Positions 57,413 to 64,000 of a stretch of DNA of 64,000 nucleotides are shown in pieces (positions within the stretch are counted from its first letter, which is position 1; each line of letters begins with the position of its first letter). The translations under genes and the position numbers were made by a program. The notes beneath the pieces were generated by a model. The model saw only the letters and a list, made by a program, of their open reading frames with translations, was not told where the DNA came from and did not search any database. This stretch comes from Chitinasiproducens palmae (GTDB taxonomy: Bacteria; Pseudomonadota; Gammaproteobacteria; Burkholderiales; Burkholderiaceae), in contig NZ_FNLO01000002.1 of NCBI RefSeq assembly GCF_900095735.1, positions 261,626 to 325,625 of the forward strand. Reading direction: 5' to 3'.

Positions 57413-59599
57413 ATGCCCAACATGCTCCCTGCCTCTCGCGTCGAGCGTTCTCCGCTCTGCGCTGCGTTGCGACAGGCGATTCCGCCTTCGGTCCGAGCAA
57501 CCGGCGTCCGCGCCGACCGTCCCGCCGATGAGGGCCGTCGCTGGCGCTTTTCCAGCTTGCTGCCGTCAATCGGTCTTGCCTTCCCGTGCGCTGCCGCCGC
57601 CGTCCAACCGTCGGCGCTGCCACGCGGAGAAACGGAGCTTGCGCCCCTCGAAACGGTTGTCGTGACGGCCGTTGCGCCGGCTTCGCCGCTGACTGTCATC
57701 ACCGATCCGAAAGTGCCACGCCAACCGATTCCGGCGAGTGACGGCGCGGACTATCTGAAGACGATCCCGGGTTTCAGCGCGATCCGCAATGGCGGCTCGA
57801 ACGGCGATCCGGTATTGCGCGGCATGTTCGGCTCCAGGCTCAACATCCTGAGCAACGGTTCGCCGATGCCGGGCGCCTGTCCCGCGCGGATGGACGCGCC
57901 GACGTCCTACATTTCACCGGAAAACTTCGACCGCCTGATCGTCATCAAAGGACCGCAGAGCGTGTTGTGGGGACCCGGCGCGTCGGCAGGCACGATCCGC
58001 TTCGAGCGCGACACGCCGCGCTTCGACAAGGCCGGTGTACGCTTCGACGGCGCAGTGCTTGCCGGCGGCTACGGTCGCAACGACCAGTCAGCCGACCTCA
58101 CCTTCGGCGACGAACGCTTCTACGCCCGCGTGACCGCCAACCATGCACACTCGCAGGACTACCGCGACGGTGACGGCAACACCGTTCCGTCGCGCTGGGA
58201 CAAATGGAACACCGATCTGACACTCGGCTTCACGCCGGATGCGGATACCGTATTCGAATTGACCGCCGGCACCGGCGATGGCAACGCCCGCTATGCGGGA
58301 CGCAGCATGGACGGCACGCGTTTCCGGCGCGAGAGTCTGAGCGGACGTTTCGAGAAACGCAACCTGGGCGAAACGTTGCGCAAGATCGAGGCACAGCTGT
58401 ACTACAACGACGCCGATCATGTGATGGACAACTTCACCCTGCGCGCGCCGGACCCGACCAGCATGATGCCCAATCCGATGGCGGCAGACGTGAATCGGAC
58501 GACAGTGGGCGGCCGCCTCGCTGCGACGTGGCAGTGGGGAACTCGCTTCGACCTGACCGGCGGTATGGATTGGCAGCGCAGCCGACATCGCTCGCGAAGC
58601 GGCACCGATGTCAGCCCTTATCAGGATGCGGCATGGTCGAAGGATGCGACGCTGGGTAATCTGGGCTGGTTCGCCGAAGGCACATGGCACGCCGATGCAA
58701 TGCAACGCGTGGTGGCGGGCGCGCGTCTCGACCTGGCATCGGCCAAGGACTGGCGCACCAATGTCGGCATGATGCCGATGCCCAATCCAAGCGCAGGCGA
58801 ACGCCGCACCGCGGTGCTGCCCAGCGGGTTCGTGCGCTACGAACGCGATCTCGATGCGCTACCGGCCACCGTCTACGCCGGCCTCGGACACGTCGAGCGC
58901 TTCCCGGATTATTGGGAACTGTTTGCGCCGAATATGGGCCCCTCCGGCTCGAGCAACGCGTTCGACGGGCTCCGCCCCGAAAAAACGACGCAGCTCGACA
59001 TTGGCGCACAGTACCGCACCGCCGCGTTGGACGCATGGGTGTCCGCCTACGCGGGCTACGTTCAGAATTTCATTCTGTTCAGTTACGCACCGGGTGGGAT
59101 GATGGGCGACACATCGACGGCACGCAACGTCGACGCCGCGATCATGGGCGCCGAACTCGGCGTCAGCTACCGGTTGGCGCCGAGCTGGCGGGTCGGTTCG
59201 ACCTTGGCCTACGCGGCGGGCAATAACCGCAGCGACGGCGGCCCGCTGCCGCAGATGCCACCGCTCGAATTGCGGTTGAGTGCGAACTACGACAGTGGCG
59301 CTTGGTCGGCCGGCGTGTTGTGGCGGCTGGTAGCCGCGCAACACAGGGTGGCGCTCAACGAGGGGAATGTCGTGGGCAAGGACTTCGGCGCGAGCAGCGG
59401 CTTCGGCACGCTGGCGCTGAACGCGACCTACGCGTTCAGCAAGCACGTCAAGTTGACGCTTGGCGTCGACAACCTGTTCAATCGCACCTACAGCGAGCAT
59501 CTCAATCTGGCCGGGAACGCCGGCTTCGGCTACGGCGCGAGCGTCCCGGTGAACGAGCCTGGACGCACAGGATGGGCCAGGCTCACGATGCAATTCTGA
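57413..59599 (+). CDS. TonB-dependent copper receptor (OprC/NosA type)
   Basis: 728 residues from ATG 57413; a TTG at 57344 would only add a Cys/Leu-rich stretch. Signal-like hydrophobic core at ~46-63, TonB box TVVVTA (~81-86), plug domain with IPGFSAIRNGGSNGDPVLRG and GACPARMDAPTSYISPE, and a barrel ending in QF. Cys156 and Met160 form the CxxxM copper-site pair described for OprC. Methionine-rich loops (MMPNPMAAD, MMPMPNP) add further soft ligands. The neighbouring DUF2946 gene supports the copper assignment. Imports copper across the outer membrane, powered by TonB. Confidence 0.9.
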   Translation: MPNMLPASRVERSPLCAALRQAIPPSVRATGVRADRPADEGRRWRFSSLLPSIGLAFPCAAAAVQPSALPRGETELAPLETVVVTAVAPASPLTVITDPKVPRQPIPASDGADYLKTIPGFSAIRNGGSNGDPVLRGMFGSRLNILSNGSPMPGACPARMDAPTSYISPENFDRLIVIKGPQSVLWGPGASAGTIRFERDTPRFDKAGVRFDGAVLAGGYGRNDQSADLTFGDERFYARVTANHAHSQDYRDGDGNTVPSRWDKWNTDLTLGFTPDADTVFELTAGTGDGNARYAGRSMDGTRFRRESLSGRFEKRNLGETLRKIEAQLYYNDADHVMDNFTLRAPDPTSMMPNPMAADVNRTTVGGRLAATWQWGTRFDLTGGMDWQRSRHRSRSGTDVSPYQDAAWSKDATLGNLGWFAEGTWHADAMQRVVAGARLDLASAKDWRTNVGMMPMPNPSAGERRTAVLPSGFVRYERDLDALPATVYAGLGHVERFPDYWELFAPNMGPSGSSNAFDGLRPEKTTQLDIGAQYRTAALDAWVSAYAGYVQNFILFSYAPGGMMGDTSTARNVDAAIMGAELGVSYRLAPSWRVGSTLAYAAGNNRSDGGPLPQMPPLELRLSANYDSGAWSAGVLWRLVAAQHRVALNEGNVVGKDFGASSGFGTLALNATYAFSKHVKLTLGVDNLFNRTYSEHLNLAGNAGFGYGASVPVNEPGRTGWARLTMQF

Positions 59600-59642
59600 T
59601 CGGACGCGGCGCGGCCACTTCGGCGTCGCGTCGCCATTGCAA

Positions 59643-61502
59643 TCAATGCATCAACGCATCGACCTGGTCGCGCAGCGCATCCATCGTGAACGGCTTCGTC
59701 AAGACCCGCAGATCGGCCGGCAACTGACCATCGCGGATCACCGCGTCCTGAGCGTAGCCGGTGATCAACAGCGCCTTCATGCCCGGGCGTTGTTCGCGCG
59801 CCGCGTCGGCAAGCTGCCGTCCGTTCATGCCGCCGGGCAGGCCGACATCGCTGACCAGCGCGTCCAGTGTCTGCGCCGAACGGAGGATCGCCAGCCCGCC
59901 CGCCGCGTCGCCGGCCTCGACCGTCGTGTAGCCGACTTCACGCAGCGCCTCCACCACGACCGCCCTGACCGTTTCCTCGTCATCGACCACCAGAATGGTG
60001 CCGCGAGCCTGGCGTGGCGCCACGGCCGCCGCGGTCGACTCGGGCGCGGCGGCCGACGTGCCCTGAAAGCGCGGCAGGTACATCTCTACCGTCGTCCCCT
60101 CGCCCAGCGCAGAACGGATCCGCGTCTGCCCGGCCGACTGCTGAGTGAAGCCGTAGATCATCGACAAGCCCAGGCCCGTTCCCATACCCAGCGGCTTGGT
60201 GGTGAAGAAGGGATCGAAGGCGCGACGCGCAACGTCGGGCGTCATGCCGGTTCCGTCGTCGCGTACCGCAATGCGAAGATAATCGCCCGGCGCGAGATCG
60301 AGCTCGGCGTAGTCGTCGTCGCCAAGTGACACGTTGGCCGTTCGGATCGACAGCGTGCCACCGTCGGGCATCGCGTCGCGCGCGTTGATGCTCAAGTTGA
60401 GCAGTGCGTTGTCGAGCTGATGCGGATCGCAGCTCGTCATCCACAGTGCCGGGTCGAGTTGCGTCTCCAACCGGATGTGCGGCCCGATGGTGCGGCGGAT
60501 CAGTTCTTCCATGCCCTGCACCAGCGCATTGGCGTCGACCGGCCGCGGGTCGAGCGTCTGGCGGCGCGCGTACGCCATCAAGCGGTGCGTCAAGGCGGCA
60601 GCGCGCTCCACCGAACTGCGAGCCATGGTCAGATAGCGTTCCAGTCCCTCGGTACGGCCCTGCTTCAGGCGCAGCGCCATCAGGTCGTGGCTGCCCATGA
60701 TGCCGGCGAGGAGGTTGTTGAAGTCATGCGCCAGACCGCCCGTCAGTTGGCCGATTGCCTCCATCTTCTGGCTCTGCCGCAACTGTTCCTCGGTCTTTTC
60801 GAGCACGAGTTGCTGCGCCTTGAATTCGGTGATGTCACGCACGGCGCCGTAGTACAGCTCGTCCTGCAGGGCAATGTGCCACGACAGCCAGTGGTACTCG
60901 CCGCTTTGGCCCTGCAAGCGTGCCTCGACCGTCGCTGGCTCGCGCAGGCCGGCAAGCGCGCGCGTCCACGACGCCCTGTCGTCCGGGTGCATCAACTCGG
61001 TCACGACGCGCCCTGTCAGCGACTGCGGCGGCAGACCGAGCGTGCGTTGCCATGCCGGGCTCAGCGCGCGCAGCCGACCGGCATGGTCGAAAGTGCAGGC
61101 CATGTCCGGCGAGAGTTGCCAGACCTGGTCCCGTTCGCGGATCCGCAGTTCGATCTGCTTTTCGAGATCCTCGTTGAGCTCGTTCAGGCGACTGAGCGTA
61201 CCTCGCAACTTCGCACATACGACCGCCATCAACGAACTGACGATCGCGAACGATATATTGTTGCGCCACTGCGTAAGGTCGCCATCGAAACTGAAACGCG
61301 AACCGACAAACAGATATTCGGCGGTCAGCATGCTGAGCACCGCCGCCAGAATGCCCGGTCCGACGCCAGCCCAGAAGCCGGCCAGCATCACGAACGGAAT
61401 GTAGAACAGGTAGGGGAGCCCTTCGAGCGGCAGGTTGATTCGGCACGCGGTGCCGGCTGCAACCGCCAGAACCGCGATCAGGTAACGGAACGGCCGCGGC
61501 AT
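59643..61502 (-). CDS. Hybrid sensor histidine kinase / response regulator
   Basis: 619 residues from ATG 61502; GTG 61598 would add 32. Membrane part at residues ~5-100 with a DUF4118-like (KdpD-type) set of helices, then a short coiled coil, a PAS domain (~125-245), a histidine kinase core with phospho-His259 ([11 protein letters not shown]), an ATPase domain ([22 protein letters not shown]) and a C-terminal receiver with phospho-Asp552 (SDVGLPGG) and LTKPF. Such hybrid kinases usually pass the phosphate on through a separate phosphotransfer protein. No output partner is adjacent, so the signal and target are unknown. Confidence 0.93.
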   Translation of the reverse strand: MPRPFRYLIAVLAVAAGTACRINLPLEGLPYLFYIPFVMLAGFWAGVGPGILAAVLSMLTAEYLFVGSRFSFDGDLTQWRNNISFAIVSSLMAVVCAKLRGTLSRLNELNEDLEKQIELRIRERDQVWQLSPDMACTFDHAGRLRALSPAWQRTLGLPPQSLTGRVVTELMHPDDRASWTRALAGLREPATVEARLQGQSGEYHWLSWHIALQDELYYGAVRDITEFKAQQLVLEKTEEQLRQSQKMEAIGQLTGGLAHDFNNLLAGIMGSHDLMALRLKQGRTEGLERYLTMARSSVERAAALTHRLMAYARRQTLDPRPVDANALVQGMEELIRRTIGPHIRLETQLDPALWMTSCDPHQLDNALLNLSINARDAMPDGGTLSIRTANVSLGDDDYAELDLAPGDYLRIAVRDDGTGMTPDVARRAFDPFFTTKPLGMGTGLGLSMIYGFTQQSAGQTRIRSALGEGTTVEMYLPRFQGTSAAAPESTAAAVAPRQARGTILVVDDEETVRAVVVEALREVGYTTVEAGDAAGGLAILRSAQTLDALVSDVGLPGGMNGRQLADAAREQRPGMKALLITGYAQDAVIRDGQLPADLRVLTKPFTMDALRDQVDALMH

Positions 61503-61872
61503 CGGGCGTCCCAAAAAACGGAAGGCGGCGCCGACGAAGGGAAGGGTTATCAGTTTCAAGACTTGATCCGGGCAGAAGGCGGCGTGGCTGAGCCGCACAA
61601 GGCGTGCCGCCCGGAGATTTTACTTCGACCGCGCCCCGCTCGTACGACGCCAGCGCCCGCCAGACCGCCCGATGCGACGCTCACGAAGCGTCTCACCGTG
61701 CCAGCCGATCGATCAGGAGCGGTGCGGCCGCCTGCCCTGCCTGGATGGCTCCTTTCGCGCGAGGATCGCGCGATTACCACAAACTACCCATCGCTGCCCG
61801 TCGTCCGGCCCCGCAAGCGGCCTGCGGCCGGGCCCGTGGCCGTCGCCCGCTCCGGGCCGCCCCGATGAGTGG
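61503..61872. other. Gap between VOC gene and hybrid kinase
   Basis: About 370 bases with no supported gene, repeat or strong hairpin; it should contain the promoter of the kinase gene. Confidence 0.5.
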
Positions 61873-62346
61873 CTATTTTGCAAAGAGCGATGAGATATTC
61901 GCGAACGCCTTCAATTCGAGCGCATTGCCGGACGGATCGAGGAAAAACATCGTCGCCTGTTCGCCCACTTCGCCCTTGAAACGCACGTGCGGCTCGATAA
62001 CGAACTTCACGCCCGCGCCGCGCAGCCTGTCCGCCGCCGACTGCCATTGCACCATCGACAGCACCACACCGAAGTGGCGCACGGGCACGGCATCGCCATC
62101 CACGGCGCTGGTCTGGCGATGACCCGCCTCCTCCGGCGCGTAATGCGCGACGATCTGATGACCGTAGAAGTTGAAATCCACCCAGTCGGGCGCGCTGCGG
62201 CCTTCCGGACAGCCCAGCAGGTCGCCATAGAATTCGCGTGCGGCGGCGATGCTGTGCACGGGAAAAGCGAGATGGAAGGGGCACAAGGGCAACTGATCGG
62301 GGCCATGGCCGGCCGTCGTGTGCGCAGTCGAAGCGTCGGGTGACAT
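61873..62346 (-). CDS. VOC-family (glyoxalase/dioxygenase-fold) protein
   Basis: 157 residues from ATG 62346. Paired beta-alpha-beta-beta-beta modules are apparent: [53 protein letters not shown] and the terminal [15 protein letters not shown]. His and Glu residues at module ends (HLAF, HFGV, ELKAF) are consistent with a metal site. The family includes glyoxalases, ring-cleavage dioxygenases and resistance proteins; the substrate is unknown. It is divergent from a LysR gene (153-base gap), its likely regulator. Confidence 0.87.
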   Translation of the reverse strand: MSPDASTAHTTAGHGPDQLPLCPFHLAFPVHSIAAAREFYGDLLGCPEGRSAPDWVDFNFYGHQIVAHYAPEEAGHRQTSAVDGDAVPVRHFGVVLSMVQWQSAADRLRGAGVKFVIEPHVRFKGEVGEQATMFFLDPSGNALELKAFANISSLFAK

Positions 62347-62499
62347 GAGGTTCTCGGTGGGGGTTCTCGTTAGGATTTCGCCGGAAGCGGGCACCGCGCG
62401 GTTGCCCGCCCCAGCGCTGACACCGAACAGTCTACAAATAGCCGAATCGATCGCAAAACGATATATTTTTGCCCTTGTCATCACGAAATTCGATCGATC

Positions 62500-63348
62500 A
62501 TGATGCGTGAACTGCGTACCTTCCTCGCGGTGGTGCGGCACGGCACGTTCGCGCGCGCCGGCACACAGGTGGGTCTGACACAATCCGCGGTCAGCGCGCA
62601 GATCCAACGTCTGGAAGAAGAACTGGGCGTCTCCTTGTTCCATCGAACAGGCCGGGCAGCGACGCTCAGCGAGGCCGGCCGCCAGGCCGTGCCGGCCGCC
62701 GAGGCGGTGCTCGCGGCGTTCGCGACCTTGGCCGATCGCGCTGGTGCCATCGAGGATTTCGGCCTGTTACGCATCGGTGCCATCGCTTCCGCGCAGGCGT
62801 CGGTGCTGGTCAGCGCGATCGAACGCTTCCGCGCCGCGGCGCCGGGCTGGCGGGTGCGGATCACGCCGGGAGTGTCGCTGAACCTGCTCGCCCAGGTTGA
62901 CGGCGGCGAGCTTGACGCTGCGGTGCTGGTCAAACCGCCCTTCACCCTGCCCGCCGAACTTCAAGCGCGGACACTGCTGCGCGAACCCTTCGTCCTGCTG
63001 GCGCCGGCGTCGATGGCAGGCCGTGCGTGGCGCGACGCGCTGCGCGTCGCACCGTTCGTACGCTACGACCGTGGCTCATTCGGGGGTCGGCTGGTCGAAC
63101 GTTTCCTCAAAAAAACGCGGATCGATGTCGACGAGGTGGTCGAACTCGATGAACTGCAGGCGATCGTTGGGCTCGTCGCGCGAGGCATCGGCGTCGCACT
63201 GCTGCCACACGCGGCGTCGCTGCACTTGCCGGGCGAGGTGGCGGTGCTGCCGCTCGGCGAGCACGCATTTCATCGCGAAATCGTGCTGGTACAGCGACGC
63301 GCCGCCGGTCAGTCCGCGATCGTCGCGCAGTTCGCCGACTGTCTTTGA
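62500..63348 (+). CDS. LysR-family transcriptional regulator
   Basis: 282 residues starting [23 protein letters not shown] at about residues 18-38 ([20 protein letters not shown]), then a typical effector-binding domain ([14 protein letters not shown] onward, [14 protein letters not shown] near the end). It is divergent from the VOC gene, which it probably controls. A small ATCG-N5-CGAT dyad at 62450-62462 in the gap is a weak operator candidate. Length slightly below the family mean, no missing parts seen. Confidence 0.92.
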   Translation: MMRELRTFLAVVRHGTFARAGTQVGLTQSAVSAQIQRLEEELGVSLFHRTGRAATLSEAGRQAVPAAEAVLAAFATLADRAGAIEDFGLLRIGAIASAQASVLVSAIERFRAAAPGWRVRITPGVSLNLLAQVDGGELDAAVLVKPPFTLPAELQARTLLREPFVLLAPASMAGRAWRDALRVAPFVRYDRGSFGGRLVERFLKKTRIDVDEVVELDELQAIVGLVARGIGVALLPHAASLHLPGEVAVLPLGEHAFHREIVLVQRRAAGQSAIVAQFADCL

Positions 63349-63440
63349 TGCGGCATCCGCGCGGGGGGTGCGCGGGCGGGTTGGCCAGCGGGTGCGAGGT
63401 CAACGCGCCGTTCGACGGCTCCTTCGACGTGTCGGACGCT

Positions 63441-63698
63441 TCAGGCAGGCGCAGTAAGACGTTCCAGGGTGTCCAGCCACCGGATCGCATGCTCGCGCTG
63501 CGTTCCGCACATCTCGGCCGAGGGCTGCAAGCCGGCGCAGAACGCCGGGCGTTCCGGCCGACCGAAAATCAGGCAGCCCATCGTGTCGTCCAACTGAACG
63601 CAGCGCACGCCGGCCGGCTTGCCATCGGGCATGCCGGGAATCGGAGAAGTGATTGAAGGGGCGATGCAGCAAGCGCCGCAGCCATCTCGGCATTCCAT
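63441..63698 (-). CDS. YkgJ-like cysteine-cluster protein
   Basis: 85 residues from ATG 63698 ([20 protein letters not shown]). The CGACC motif near the start, then [20 protein letters not shown] and MCG, form the zinc- or Fe-S-binding cysteine cluster of the YkgJ/YcgN family. Family members are small cytoplasmic proteins of unknown biochemical role, often annotated as putative Fe-S oxidoreductases. The spacing of cysteines is complete, so it looks intact. It converges on the LysR gene. Confidence 0.88.
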   Translation of the reverse strand: MECRDGCGACCIAPSITSPIPGMPDGKPAGVRCVQLDDTMGCLIFGRPERPAFCAGLQPSAEMCGTQREHAIRWLDTLERLTAPA

Positions 63699-64000
63699 CG
63701 CGAGGTTCCAGTTCGGGAGCGCATTATGCACGGGCTCGGGTGCACGGGCGGAGCGTCCCGCCGCAGTCCCGCTGCAGTCCCGCTGCAGTCCGGCCGGAAT
63801 CCGCGCTGACCGCCGCGTTGCCTGCGGAGCGAAACATTGCAGCGCCGCGACGCCGCGCAGGCCAGCATGCTTTTTTGCCAACCAGGAGAAACAGCGATGC
63901 TTGGCCGTTCGATTATCCGGCGGAGGGACGCTGGTGCGCGCGGCGCGCCAGCGGCACCAGACCACCGCGCCGCACGCCGCGGCTCGCCGTGCGAGTATGC
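63699..64000. other. Window end without a recognised gene
   Basis: About 300 bases. A minus-strand frame extends the YkgJ-like ORF upstream but without cysteine-cluster or other domain. Short CCCGCTGCAGT-type repeats occur near 63765-63800. A gene entering from beyond the window edge cannot be excluded. Confidence 0.5.

Overview
This 64-kb window is GC-rich chromosomal DNA of a betaproteobacterium, most likely Burkholderiales/Burkholderiaceae. The inference rests on gene order (sbp-cysT-cysW-cysA followed by cysB, a complete kdpFABCDE operon, a DUF2946 gene before a copper TonB receptor), on codon bias and on the many LysR regulators. No rRNA, tRNA, CRISPR array, phage or conjugation module was seen.

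Layout. 465-7706: a compact biosynthetic cluster with an FkbM-like methyltransferase, two APH-fold kinases, a radical SAM enzyme, an AsnB-type ligase without its glutaminase nucleophile, an MGT-type glycosyltransferase, a CmcI-family protein and a NodB-type deacetylase. It looks like an orphan pathway for a decorated saccharide or amino-containing metabolite. 8586-14166: three regulator/target sets (SDR with LysR, GlcG-like protein with LysR, isonitrile-hydratase-like protein with a GlxA-type AraC regulator). 14421-21130: a membrane protein, then an iron-uptake locus (Fur box, FecI-type sigma factor, DUF4880-only FecR remnant, FepA-like receptor with an STN signalling domain). A HigBA-like toxin-antitoxin pair, palindromes and an IS3-family scrap lie between the FecR remnant and the receptor.

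21315-26477 (minus strand): an unusual redox cluster with a NuoF-like FMN/Fe-S protein, a FrdA/SdhA-like flavoprotein lacking the covalent-FAD histidine, a ferredoxin-like Fe-S subunit and a DASS dicarboxylate transporter. Together they suggest a soluble NADH-linked dicarboxylate (fumarate-type) reductase. 26911-35279: the potassium-transport operon, behind a KdpE-like direct repeat and including an extra small membrane ORF.

35364-50438: the most striking part. It holds three paralogous proteins of 1409, 1431 and 1412 residues on the minus strand, each with a late or long signal-like segment and a conserved HExxH zinc-protease motif near residue 1031-1056. A beta-rich protein of unknown function lies on the opposite strand between two of them. 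50858-56255: the sulfate ABC transporter operon and CysB. 56717-63698: copper-receptor locus, hybrid histidine kinase, VOC protein with divergent LysR, and a YkgJ-like cysteine-cluster protein. Short tandem arrays with 9-13-bp units recur across the window, mostly between genes; one is coding, in cysW.
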